Shown here: one piece after another, positions 33,005 through 40,935 of the stretch | Layout: every line of letters starts with the position of its first letter | Numbering within the stretch: the first letter of the stretch is position 1 | NCBI RefSeq assembly: GCF_006716745.1 | Contig: NZ_VFPP01000001.1 | Location: 2,542,001 to 2,606,000 of the forward strand | DNA: 64,000 bases | DNA from: Saccharothrix saharensis | GTDB taxonomy: Bacteria > Actinomycetota > Actinomycetes > Mycobacteriales > Pseudonocardiaceae | Direction: 5' to 3' | Program-made: the position numbers and the translations under genes | Notes under the pieces: model-generated | Told to the model about the DNA's origin: nothing | Database searches by the model: none | The model's input: the letters and a program-made list of their open reading frames with translations, nothing else

Positions 33005-33657
33005 GCCGGGAAACGTAACCCGACTCCCCGTTCCAGTCGGCGTCGGACCACCCGCGACCCGGTTGTGACGGCGCGGTTCGCCGGCTGTCGGCCCCTCCTC
33101 GCGGCCGGCGCTCGACGTTTCGTCGACTGGCCACAACCTCCACCTGCCAGTACGTTGACCAGGTTCGACGTTGAGCACTGGCTCCACGATCAGGTGAACC
33201 TGGCACAACCCTTCTTCGGAAACGCCGTTATCCGACCTGTGAAACGTCGGTTGGAACGAAGAGGAGACCCGAGCAACCACCCCTGCCCCCGACCCGCCCC
33301 GGCACCCCCGGATGACCGGCTGCCCATCGCCGGACCAACGCCGTCCCGCAGCGACCCGCCCCACGGTGGATCGGCCCGCCTGGCGTCGGGCCGCGCCGCG
33401 GTCTGCGGCGGGTTGGCCCGTCCGGTGTGAGGCCGCCGGCACCGGCCTGTGGCGGATTGGCCCGTTCGGCGTCGAGCCGCCGCTGTCGGGCTGCGGTGCA
33501 TCGGCTCGGTCGGGGTCGGAGCACCGCCGGCCGTAGCGGGCCGGGCTGTCCATCCCCGGGCCGTGGTCGGGTCGTGGTCGGGCCGCTGCGGGTAGGGCTG
33601 TCCATCGCCGGGCCATGGCCGTGTCGCAGCGGAGGAGTCGGGGTGGCGGGTGGGGAA
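33005..33657. other. Gene-free region with imperfect GC repeats
   Basis: About 650 bases upstream of the kinase operon with no frame that looks coding: long frames here give only low-complexity R/P/G peptides. The kinase-proximal part (33060-33270) is more AT-rich and may hold its promoter. The distal part is repeat-rich and is described separately. Confidence 0.55.
33318..33618. repeat. Two interleaved families of imperfect short repeats
   Basis: Family 1: four diverged units of 42-44 bases with a TTGGCCCG/TCGGCCCG core at 33371, 33413, 33457 and 33501. Family 2: GGGCTGTCCATCSCCGGGCC at 33543 and 33595 (52 bases apart, nearly identical over 24 bases), with a weaker copy near 33318 (GGCTGCCCATCGCCGGA). 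The units are not open in a consistent frame, which points to a non-coding minisatellite-like array or remnants of tandem duplication. Confidence 0.6.
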
Positions 33658-34410
33658 TCAGGTGGCGGTTCGGGCGGCGGTGATCACCACGGCCGTGTAG
33701 CGCATCACGAAGCTGCCGCCTGCCGCGTCCACGATCGCGCCGATGTCGGCCAGCAGGCCGCCCAGCTCCTCCGGCGGCACGAGGGTGTGGGCGCCGGAGG
33801 TCGGCAGTTGGTCCAGCCACTCGTCGCGGGTGTAGGTGCGGTTCCAGTCGAACAGCCACTCCTCCGGCTCGTCGAAGCCCCCGGCACGCCGGATGCCGTC
33901 GATCGCCCTGTCGGTCAGCGGTGAGTGGCCGGTCGCGGCGAAGGCGCGGGGGGCGAGTGGGTTCGGGGCGACGCGTCGGTAGACCTCTGCGAAGGCTTCG
34001 GCCAGGTCGGGTGGTGGTTGGCTGACGTTCCAGAACGCGGCCAGCCGGCCGCCGGGTCGCAGGACGGCCGCCGCTTTGGCGGCACCGGCGACCGGGTCGA
34101 CCCAGTGCCAGCTCTGGCCCGACACCACGGCGTCGAAGACCCGGCCGGCGGGGTCCCACGACTCGAATGCGGCGACCTCGACGTCCAAGCCGCACCCCCG
34201 CGCCCAGTCGGCCATCCGGGGATCGACCTCGACGCCGAGGACGCGGCACCCGGCCGCCCGGAACAGCCGGGTCGCGATGCCGGTGCCCGCGCCGACGTCG
34301 ACCACGTCCGGCCCGGGGGTGGCGGCGACGATCGCGCTCACCATGGCGTCCGGGTAGGAAGGGCGGGAGCGGTCGTAGCGGGCGGGGTCGGTGCCGAACG
34401 ATTCGGCCAT
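33658..34410 (-). CDS. Class I SAM-dependent methyltransferase (Methyltransf_11 type)
   Basis: 250 residues. SAM-binding core VVDVGAGTGIATRLFRAAGCRVLGVEVDPRM, followed by AFESWDPAGRVFDAVVSGQSWHWVDP and LRPGGRLAAFWN, a pattern common in UbiE-like small-molecule methyltransferases. Acceptor unknown. The start lies 31 bases from the first of two tandem palindromes shared with a divergent TetR gene, so it is very likely repressed by that regulator. Methyltransferases in this arrangement often detoxify or modify the regulator's ligand. Confidence 0.85.
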   Translation of the reverse strand: MAESFGTDPARYDRSRPSYPDAMVSAIVAATPGPDVVDVGAGTGIATRLFRAAGCRVLGVEVDPRMADWARGCGLDVEVAAFESWDPAGRVFDAVVSGQSWHWVDPVAGAAKAAAVLRPGGRLAAFWNVSQPPPDLAEAFAEVYRRVAPNPLAPRAFAATGHSPLTDRAIDGIRRAGGFDEPEEWLFDWNRTYTRDEWLDQLPTSGAHTLVPPEELGGLLADIGAIVDAAGGSFVMRYTAVVITAARTAT

Positions 34411-34440
34411 GGTGCGGGCTCGGTGCGGTTCGGACGGTAA

Positions 34441-34479
34441 AGTGGGCACGTGCCCACTATGAGTGGGCACGTGCCCACT
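34441..34479. promoter_or_regulatory. Two tandem 18-bp palindromic operators
   Basis: AGTGGGCACGTGCCCACT occurs twice, identically, separated by ATG; each copy is a perfect palindrome and the centres are 21 bases apart (two helix turns). It lies between the divergent methyltransferase and TetR genes. The design fits two TetR dimers bound cooperatively on one face of the DNA, controlling both genes. Confidence 0.8.
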
Positions 34480-34560
34480 CGTCAACCGGAGAGACGAACG
34501 GGACGAGGCGGGGACCTGAGCGGCAGAGCCAGAGTCGAGAGCAGGAGGGCGAGGAGAGCC

Positions 34561-35148
34561 GTGCCGACGGGAGTGACCATCCGTGACGTGCGAGAGCAGC
34601 TGTTCGACGCCGCCGACCGCATCCTGCTGCGGCACGGCCCCAGCGCGTTGACCAGCCGGGCGGTCACCGCGGAAGCCGGTGTTGCCAAGGGTGTGCTGCA
34701 CCGCCACTTCGCGGACTTCGACGCGTTCCTGGCCGAGTTCGTGCTCGACCGCGTCAACCGGATGGACGCCCAAGCCGCCGCCCTGCTCGACGCCGCGGGT
34801 GCCGGCTCGGTCGCCGACAACCTCACCGACGCGCTGATCGCCCTGTTCGGGTCGGTCGCCGTGGCGATCGTCGCCCTGGTGACGTTCCGCGACGAGCTGC
34901 GCGCCCGGCTGCGCGAGACGTGGCCCGCCGGCGTCCCGGTGCTGACCGAGGCGGTCATCATGATCGCCGCCTACCTCGCAGCCGAACGCGACCTCGGCCG
35001 GCTCGCGCCCGACGCCGTGGTCGACGCGCTCGCACCGACCCTGATCGGCACCGCGCACCTGCTGTTCGCCGACCGCGGCGCACGACCGGATCGCGAGGCC
35101 GTGCACCGGGCCGTCACGGCGGTCGTCGCCGGTGCGCTGGCGCCCTGA
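34561..35148 (+). CDS. TetR/AcrR-family transcription regulator
   Basis: 195 residues. N-terminal helix-turn-helix: REQLFDAADRILLRHGPSALTSRAVTAEAGVAKGVLHRHFADFDAFLAEFV, a standard TetR DNA-binding domain. The C-terminal ligand domain is hydrophobic and unassigned. The GTG at 34561 follows GAGGAG by 5 bases; the frame is open further up through the operator, which is unlikely to be translated. Probably binds the adjacent palindromes and represses itself and the methyltransferase. Confidence 0.9.
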   Translation: MPTGVTIRDVREQLFDAADRILLRHGPSALTSRAVTAEAGVAKGVLHRHFADFDAFLAEFVLDRVNRMDAQAAALLDAAGAGSVADNLTDALIALFGSVAVAIVALVTFRDELRARLRETWPAGVPVLTEAVIMIAAYLAAERDLGRLAPDAVVDALAPTLIGTAHLLFADRGARPDREAVHRAVTAVVAGALAP

Positions 35149-35151
35149 GCG

Positions 35152-36129
35152 TCAGCGCGGCTCGACCCTGGTGGCCGTGTCGCCGAACACGAACGGGGAC
35201 GGCTCGCACTCGGCGATGAAGTCGCCGGGGAACCCGAGCCGGAAGTCCACGGCCGCCTCCAGCCGGCGCACGGCGTCGTCGGGCAGCGTCACGTCGAGCG
35301 CCCCGAGGTTCTCGTGGAGCTGGTCCACGCTGCTCACCCCGACCAACGGCAGCACGGCGCGGGACTTGGCGCGCGTCCACGCCAGCGCCACCTGCGCGGG
35401 CCGGACCCCCAGCTCGTCCGCCACTTCCCGGACGGCACGGGCGGCCGCGCGTTCGGTGTCGGTCAGGGTTGCCGGGTCCACCCGCCGCGGGCTGGACGAC
35501 CCGGACAGCTTGCCCGCCGCCAACGGCGCCCACGCCGTCACGCTCAGGCCCAACGCCTCGGCCATCGGCAGCAGTTCCCGCTCGACGTCCCGGTTCAGCA
35601 GGTTGCAGGGCACCTGGAGACCGGCGAACGGGGTCCAGTCGCGCCACTGCGCGAGGGTGTTCGCGCGCGCCACGACCCAGGCCGGCGCGTCGGAGATGCC
35701 GGTGTAGAGCACCTTTCCGGCGCGCACGGCGTCGTCCAGCGCGCGCATGGTCTCCTCGACCGGCGTGTGCCGGTCCCAGATGTGCACCCAGTACACGTCG
35801 ACGTAATCGGTGCGCAGCCGGCGCAGGCTGCGGTCCAATGAGGACACCAGGGTCTTGCGGTGGTTGCCCGAGGCGTTCGGGTCGACGGCGTCGCGCGACA
35901 GCGTGTACTTGGTGCCGATGACGAACCGGTCGCGCCGCCGCACGATCTCGCCGAGCAGTTCTTCACCGTCGCCGTAGGCGGACGCGGTGTCGAGCACGTT
36001 GCCGCCCGCGTCCGCGTAGGCGTCCACGATGCGGCTCGCCTCGGCGGGGTCGTCGAAGGTCATGGTGCCCAGCAGCGGTTCCGACACGCGCAACCCGGTC
36101 TGGCCGAAGAGCCGGTACTTCATGGTCAT
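35152..36129 (-). CDS. Aldo/keto reductase
   Basis: 325-residue NADPH-dependent oxidoreductase of the AKR superfamily. Catalytic tetrad: aspartate and tyrosine in NVLDTASAYGDGEELLGE, lysine in RFVIGTKYTLS, histidine in VDVYWVHIWD. Cofactor-binding C-terminus around LPLVGVSSVDQLHENLGAL. The gene converges on the TetR gene and is divergent from an MmyB-type regulator, an arrangement very common in actinobacteria, where the regulator controls the reductase. Start ATG 36129 or 36123. Confidence 0.88.
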   Translation of the reverse strand: MTMKYRLFGQTGLRVSEPLLGTMTFDDPAEASRIVDAYADAGGNVLDTASAYGDGEELLGEIVRRRDRFVIGTKYTLSRDAVDPNASGNHRKTLVSSLDRSLRRLRTDYVDVYWVHIWDRHTPVEETMRALDDAVRAGKVLYTGISDAPAWVVARANTLAQWRDWTPFAGLQVPCNLLNRDVERELLPMAEALGLSVTAWAPLAAGKLSGSSSPRRVDPATLTDTERAAARAVREVADELGVRPAQVALAWTRAKSRAVLPLVGVSSVDQLHENLGALDVTLPDDAVRRLEAAVDFRLGFPGDFIAECEPSPFVFGDTATRVEPR

Positions 36130-36159
36130 GTCGCACAGCCTGCGGCGGCGGCCCGGCCG

Positions 36160-36172
36160 GAGGGAGGCCCTC
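36160..36172. promoter_or_regulatory. Small inverted repeat between reductase and MmyB-type regulator genes
   Basis: GAGGG-AGG-CCCTC in the 76-base divergent gap, followed by GGGGTCCCCCCTCC. Possible operator for the helix-turn-helix regulator. Confidence 0.35.
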
Positions 36173-36205
36173 ACGGGGTCCCCCCTCCGCCTGGACTCGG
36201 CGACC

Positions 36206-37022
36206 ATGAACGCGTTGGGCGGGTTCCTGCGGGCGCGCCGGGAAGCGATCACGCCGGCCGGGGTCGGCCTCCCGACCGGTCCGCGCCGCCGCACGCCGGG
36301 TCTGCGCCGCGCCGAGCCGGCGGCGTTGGCGGGGGTGAGCGTCGAGTACCTGACCCGGTTGGAACGCGGGCGCGACCGCCATCCTTCGGCGCAGGTCGTC
36401 GGCGCGTTGGCGGACGCGTTGCGGTTGTCGTCGCACGAGCGCGTGCACCTGCACCGCTTGGTGAAGGCGGGGGGGTGGTGCGTGTGCGGCGGTGGTCGAG
36501 CCGCGGCCGGTGCGGCCGACCGTGCCGGCGTTGCTGGACCGGTTGGAGCCCACCCCGGCGTTCGTCGCGGACGCGCGGGGCGACCTGCACGCCTTGACCG
36601 CCGGGTTCCGGTGGCTGGCCGCGCCGTCGGGTCTGCTCGACGTCACGCGGCCCAACCTCGCGCGGCACGCGTTCGGTGACGCGAGGGCGCGCACGACGTT
36701 CCCGGAGTGGGAGCGCGTGGCCGACGAACGCGCGGCCGCGCTGCGGGCCGCCGCGGACCTGGGCGACGGTGGTGCCGCGGTGCTCGCCGAGGAGCTGTCG
36801 ATCACCGTGGGCGCGGACTTCGGCCGCCGCTTCACCGCCGGGTCGGTACCGGGCGGGACGGGTGTGGAGCGCTGGCGGCACCCGGAGGCGGGTGAGCTGC
36901 GCCTGGCCCACGAGAGCCTGACCGTGCCGGGCGACGAGGACCACCGCCTCGTCGCCTACCTGCCCGCGGACGCGGCGACGGCGCGGGCGCTGGAGGTCCG
37001 CGCCTACGCCGCCACGTCCTAG
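36206..37022 (+). pseudogene. MmyB-like helix-turn-helix regulator, frameshifted in a G7 run
   Basis: The N-terminal third is an XRE-type helix-turn-helix (RARREAITPAGVGLPTGP, then GLRRAEPAALAGVSVEYLTRLERGRDRHPSAQVVGALADAL). The rest is an MmyB-type ligand-binding domain (RPTVPALLDRLEPTPAFVADARGDLHAL onward), but the two are in different frames. They join at a run of seven Gs (36469-36475); removing one G would give an intact 271-residue protein, the usual length. Either a sequencing/assembly slip or a real, perhaps phase-variable, frameshift. Both halves keep strong coding character, so decay, if real, is recent. Divergent from the aldo/keto reductase it would control. Confidence 0.8.
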
Positions 37023-37031
37023 CGCCCCCGG

Positions 37032-37988
37032 TCAGAGGACCGCGGCCAGTTGTTCCAGCGCCGCCGACGGGTCCGGGCCGACCGGGATCAGCACCACGCT
37101 GTCCACCCCGGCCGCGAACAGCTCGGCCAGCCGGGCCCGGGCGTCCGGCGCCGTGCCGGTCACCGCGAGCTGCCGGACCCACTCCTCCGGCAGTCGGCGC
37201 ACGAACTCCTCCCGGCTGCCGCACTCCCGACGCAGCGCCGCGAACTCCGCGGCGAACGGCAGCGGGGCGAGGTGCGGTGCCCAGTCCGGCTCGCCGATCC
37301 ACTCCAGACCGGCTCGCACGGCGTCCACGGCCACCGACGCGTCGGAGTGGACGGCGGCCACGTTGTAGCCGACGAGGCGGTGCGGCCGGCGGGCGTCGAT
37401 GTGCGCCAACGCGGCCCGCGCGTACTCCGGCGTGGTCGGCTCGGCCAGGATCGTGCCGTCCGCCACCCGGCCCGACACCGCGAGCGAGCGCGGGCCGCGC
37501 ACCCCCGCCAGCACGGGCGGCGGGGTGTCCGGCACGCACGCGGCCTCCAGGCGCACCCCGGCCAGTCGGACGTACTCGCCCGGCTCGACCGGCTCACCGC
37601 GCAGCAACGCGGTCACCGCGTCCAGGTACTCCTCCAGCAGGGTCAACGGGCTGGCGGGCCACTGGCCCACCGACCGCATCCAGTCGGGCATGCCGTGCCC
37701 GATGCCGATGTCGGTCCGGCCGGGGAACAGCTGGGCCAGGGTCGCGGCCTCCATCGCGGCGAACGCGGCGTTGCGCGCGCCGACCGGCAGCAACCCGATG
37801 CCGACCCGGATGCGCCCGGTCGCCGCCAGCACCGCCGCGGCCTGGCCGACCCCGCCCCGGTACCCGAGGTCCTCCACCACCCACAGCTCGTCGAACCCGA
37901 GCTCGTCGGCGCGCCGCGCGAACGGCAGCACCCGGGACGGCGCGAGGTCGCGGGGCAGCATCACCCCGATCGATCCGGCACGACTCAC
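37032..37988 (-). CDS. LLM-class (F420/flavin-dependent) oxidoreductase
   Basis: 318-residue luciferase-like monooxygenase of the F420-dependent group. TIM-barrel features: SIGVMLPRDLAPSRVLPFARRADELGFDELWVVEDL at the start, IRVGIGLLPVGARNAAFAAMEAATLAQLFPGRTDIGIGHG, and LAEPTTPEYARAALAHI. Likely oxidises or reduces a small organic molecule using F420 or FMN. Last gene of a three-gene operon (VOC protein, SDR, LLM) divergent from a GntR regulator, suggesting catabolism of a specific substrate. Confidence 0.87.
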   Translation of the reverse strand: MSRAGSIGVMLPRDLAPSRVLPFARRADELGFDELWVVEDLGYRGGVGQAAAVLAATGRIRVGIGLLPVGARNAAFAAMEAATLAQLFPGRTDIGIGHGMPDWMRSVGQWPASPLTLLEEYLDAVTALLRGEPVEPGEYVRLAGVRLEAACVPDTPPPVLAGVRGPRSLAVSGRVADGTILAEPTTPEYARAALAHIDARRPHRLVGYNVAAVHSDASVAVDAVRAGLEWIGEPDWAPHLAPLPFAAEFAALRRECGSREEFVRRLPEEWVRQLAVTGTAPDARARLAELFAAGVDSVVLIPVGPDPSAALEQLAAVL

Positions 37989-37997
37989 GACGACTCC

Positions 37998-38675
37998 CTA
38001 GGTCCGCAGGTACGAAGCGCCGTTGAGGTCGAGCACGGCGCCGGACGCCCACTCGGCCGCCGGCGAGGCGAGGTAGACGACGGCGGCGGCGATCTCGTCC
38101 GGCTTCGCCACCCGCCCGAACGGGCTCTGCGCGCGCACCTCGTCGGTCACCATGTCGGCCACCCGGTCCGTGCCCACGAACCCGGGCGCCACCGACGCGA
38201 CCGCGATGCCGTGCGGTGCCAGGGCGACCGCCAGCGACTGGCCCAGGGAGTGCAGCGCCGCCTTGCTCGCGCCGTACGCGGGCATGTTCGGCTCGCCCCG
38301 GAACGCGCCGCGCGAGCCGACGTTGACGATCCGACCGCGGGTGCCGCGCGCGATCATGTGCCGGGCCACGCAGTAGGACATGTCCGCCGCGCCGAAGACG
38401 TTGACCGCGAACGTGCGCCGCCACAACGCCTGCCACTGCGCGTACGGCAGGTCCACCGAGCCGAGTTCGACCAGGCCCGCGTTGTTGACCAGCACGTCGA
38501 TGCCGCCGAGCGCGTCGGCGGTCGAGGAGACCACCTGCTCGATCGCCTCCGGGTCGGCCAGGTCGACGTCCGAGGAGGACAGTCCGACCACCCGGTCACC
38601 GAGGTCGCGGAAGGCGTCGACGATCGCCGCGCCGATGCCTCGGCTGCCACCCGTGACCAGCACTCCCCTGCTCAC
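37998..38675 (-). CDS. Short-chain dehydrogenase/reductase
   Basis: 225-residue classical SDR. Cofactor motif [11 protein letters not shown] at the very N-terminus, NNAG motif ([12 protein letters not shown]), catalytic Ser in VNVGSRGAF, and Y-x3-K in [11 protein letters not shown]-terminal [10 protein letters not shown]. Only a few residues precede strand 1, so it is among the shortest SDRs but complete. GTG start overlaps the stop of the VOC-protein gene. Middle gene of the three-gene catabolic-looking operon. Confidence 0.9.
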   Translation of the reverse strand: MSRGVLVTGGSRGIGAAIVDAFRDLGDRVVGLSSSDVDLADPEAIEQVVSSTADALGGIDVLVNNAGLVELGSVDLPYAQWQALWRRTFAVNVFGAADMSYCVARHMIARGTRGRIVNVGSRGAFRGEPNMPAYGASKAALHSLGQSLAVALAPHGIAVASVAPGFVGTDRVADMVTDEVRAQSPFGRVAKPDEIAAAVVYLASPAAEWASGAVLDLNGASYLRT

Positions 38676-39088
38676 TTGGCGAACACCTGCGACTCGTCGG
38701 CGAACGCCTTGAACTCCAGCGCGTTGCCCGCCGGGTCGCGGAAGAACATGGTCCACTGCTCGCCCGGCTCGCCCGCGAACCGCAGGTACGGCTCGATCAC
38801 GAACTCGGTCCCGGCCGCGCGCAGCCGATCGGCCAGCGCGTGGAACTCGGGGATCGGCAGGATCAGGCCGAAGTGCGGCACGGGCACGTCGTGGCCGTCC
38901 ACCGGGTTGCGGCCGGAGTCGCCCCGGGGTCCGGGCACGACGTGCGTGACGAACTGGTGGCCGTAGAAGTTCCAGTCCACCCACTTCTCGGCCGAACGCC
39001 CCTCTTCGAGGTTGAGCACGCCGCCGTAGAACGCGCGGGCCTCGGCCAGGTCGTCGACGGGGACGGCGAGGTGGAAACCGGGTCTCAT
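38672..39088 (-). CDS. VOC-superfamily (glyoxalase/extradiol dioxygenase fold) protein
   Basis: 138 residues, two beta-alpha-beta-beta-beta modules. [27 protein letters not shown] supplies a first metal-ligand histidine; [22 protein letters not shown] and the final [17 protein letters not shown] supply further ligands including the glutamate. Members are metal-dependent lyases, dioxygenases or epimerases. First gene of the operon, divergent from the GntR regulator with 46 bases between. Confidence 0.85.
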   Translation of the reverse strand: MRPGFHLAVPVDDLAEARAFYGGVLNLEEGRSAEKWVDWNFYGHQFVTHVVPGPRGDSGRNPVDGHDVPVPHFGLILPIPEFHALADRLRAAGTEFVIEPYLRFAGEPGEQWTMFFRDPAGNALEFKAFADESQVFAK

Positions 39089-39116
39089 GCCTCCACCTTG
39101 ACCACCACCCCCGCTA

Positions 39117-39133
39117 ATGTCAACATTCGACAT
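39117..39133. promoter_or_regulatory. GntR operator candidate
   Basis: ATGTC-N7-GACAT, an inverted repeat ending one base before the preferred start codon of the GntR gene and 29 bases from the divergent VOC gene. Placement suggests autoregulation and control of the three-gene operon. Confidence 0.45.
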
Positions 39134-39134
39134 C

Positions 39135-39812
39135 ATGGAGTTGCGCAAGGCCGACCGGCGGGGTCTCGCGGACACCGCCGCCGACCTGATCCGGGAAGCG
39201 ATCCTCGGCGGCGTCTTCCCGCCCGGCTCCCCGCTGCGCGAGGTCGAGCTGGCCGCGTCGCTGGACGTCAGCCGCGGCTCGGTGCGCGAAGGCCTGGCCG
39301 TGCTGGAGCGGGAAGGGCTGGTCCGCAGCGCCTGGCACCGCGGCACGAAGGTGATCGACCTGACCGCGCGGGACGCCGAGGAGGTCTACTCGGTCCGGGC
39401 CGCGCTGGAGGGGCTGGCCGGCCGCGGCGCCATCGGCCGGGTCGACCTGGACGTCCTCGGCGGTCTGGTGGACGGGATGGCCCGGCGGCTGGCCGCGGGT
39501 GCGCCCAGCGACGAGCTGCTGGCGCTGGACATCGAGTTCCACGACGCGATCTACCGGGCCGCGGGCAACCGGCGGCTGCTGGAGGCGTGGCACGCCGTGC
39601 GGTCGCAGGTGCACCTGTTCCAGCTCACCCGCATCCGGCTCGGCCACCACGACTACCGCGCGGTCGTGGTGGACGAGCACCGCGAGATCGTCCGCCTCCT
39701 CGACGCCGGTGACGCCGCCGAGGTCACCCGCTTCGCCGAGGAGCACGTCCACTCGGCGAAGCGGGTGCTGCTCGCTCAACTCGACGGCTCGACCCGCGAC
39801 ACCTCCGGGTAA
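39135..39812 (+). CDS. GntR-family (FadR/FCD) transcription regulator
   Basis: 225 residues. Winged-helix domain [53 protein letters not shown], then the all-helical FCD domain with metal-binding histidines ([26 protein letters not shown]). FCD regulators bind carboxylate catabolites. An ATG at 39117 is also in frame but lies inside the inverted repeat, so I prefer 39135, which would make a leaderless or weakly translated mRNA. Its 3' end runs into the convergent hydrolase gene. Confidence 0.87.
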   Translation: MELRKADRRGLADTAADLIREAILGGVFPPGSPLREVELAASLDVSRGSVREGLAVLEREGLVRSAWHRGTKVIDLTARDAEEVYSVRAALEGLAGRGAIGRVDLDVLGGLVDGMARRLAAGAPSDELLALDIEFHDAIYRAAGNRRLLEAWHAVRSQVHLFQLTRIRLGHHDYRAVVVDEHREIVRLLDAGDAAEVTRFAEEHVHSAKRVLLAQLDGSTRDTSG

Positions 39813-40912
39813 CTCGCCGACGGGCCGTCCAGCAGGGGCTGCGGCTCGCCGCGCAGGTGCCGGTCGAAGAACGCCCGCACGTAGGCGCGGGTGATCGCCG
39901 CGCCGCGCTCGCCGGGCACCTCGCCGAAGTCCAGGCCCAGCTGCGGCCCGATCACGCCGATGTCGGTGAACGACGGGTGCTCCATGCCCGCCACCACCAG
40001 CCAGCGCTTCCACCCGGTCAGCAACGGCCAGGCGTCCGCCCAGCTCTTGACGCTCGGAGCGCCGGGCGCGAAGTTGTTCTGCCGACCCAGGAGCATGACC
40101 GGCTGCGCCATCCCGCCCGGCGGGACCGGAGTGGACAGGACGCCGTCCACGTCGATGGCGGCCCGGATGCGGGCGTCGGCGCGCGCCGCCTCCAGGCTGC
40201 TCGCCCCGCCGACGGAGTGGCCGCCCACGGCGATCCGCGCGGCGTCGACCAGGTTCGCGCCGCGGTGGTCGCGCAGCGGCCCGGACAGCTGGTCCAGCAC
40301 GAACGACACGTCCACCGCGCGACCTTCGCCCAGCTTCTGCCAGAACGCCGGGTCGTGGAAGAGCCCGCAGGAGGCGCAGGGCGCGACCCGCCCGTCCGGG
40401 AACGTGGTGGCGACGTTCTCGTGGGTGTGGTCCACCACCGCGACCACGTAACCGTGGCTCGCCAGGTCCTCGGCCAGCGCGGTGAGCGTGGCGCGGGGCC
40501 GCTTGTAGCCCGGGGACAGCACGACCAGCGGCAGGCCGTGCCGCCGACCGACCGGCCGGGCGTCCACCACGGCGTTGGTGCGCACGGTGCTCAGCACGTC
40601 GGGCGGCACGGTGGTGAGGCCGCCGTCCTCCAGCACCGCCCGGGACTCGGTCGGCGTCATGTACTGCTTCTTCGGACCGCGCGCCGACGCGGCCGGGTAG
40701 AACAGCGAGACCATCAGCTCCCGGCGCACCCCGGGCACCCACGGGTCCGGGCGCGTGGTGTCCGTGAGGTGCAGCGAGGTCGTGCCCACGGGGTGGCGGC
40801 CGGTCGGCGCGGGCAGGGAGGGCGTCGCGTCCGGTTCCGGCCCGGCCGCGTGCGCGGGTGTGGCGGACAGGACGAGGCTCAGTGCGATGAGGAACGTGAG
40901 GCTGCTGCGCAT
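39776..40912 (-). CDS. Secreted alpha/beta hydrolase (PAF-acetylhydrolase-like), paralogue 1
   Basis: 378 residues with signal peptide (residues 1-22, ending AHA). Esterase/lipase of the platelet-activating-factor acetylhydrolase-like group: nucleophile elbow VGGHSVGGASS (GxSxG), aspartate in the AAIDVDG segment, and histidine in VVAGMEHPSFTDIG. The block VAVVDHTHENVATTFPDGR and a CASC pair are shared with the next gene. GAGGAG ribosome site upstream. Tandem duplicate of the following gene; both are probably extracellular esterases cleaving short-chain or polymer esters. Confidence 0.87.
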   Translation of the reverse strand: MRSSLTFLIALSLVLSATPAHAAGPEPDATPSLPAPTGRHPVGTTSLHLTDTTRPDPWVPGVRRELMVSLFYPAASARGPKKQYMTPTESRAVLEDGGLTTVPPDVLSTVRTNAVVDARPVGRRHGLPLVVLSPGYKRPRATLTALAEDLASHGYVVAVVDHTHENVATTFPDGRVAPCASCGLFHDPAFWQKLGEGRAVDVSFVLDQLSGPLRDHRGANLVDAARIAVGGHSVGGASSLEAARADARIRAAIDVDGVLSTPVPPGGMAQPVMLLGRQNNFAPGAPSVKSWADAWPLLTGWKRWLVVAGMEHPSFTDIGVIGPQLGLDFGEVPGERGAAITRAYVRAFFDRHLRGEPQPLLDGPSASYPEVSRVEPSS

Positions 40913-40935
40913 GGGTCTTCTCCTCGAGTCGGCCG

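Noticed and set aside
33228-33605. Minus-strand frame of 125 codons as a repeat protein
   Set aside because: The repeat units of 42-44 and 52 bases do not keep a common frame, and the peptide is compositionally biased; better seen as non-coding repeats.
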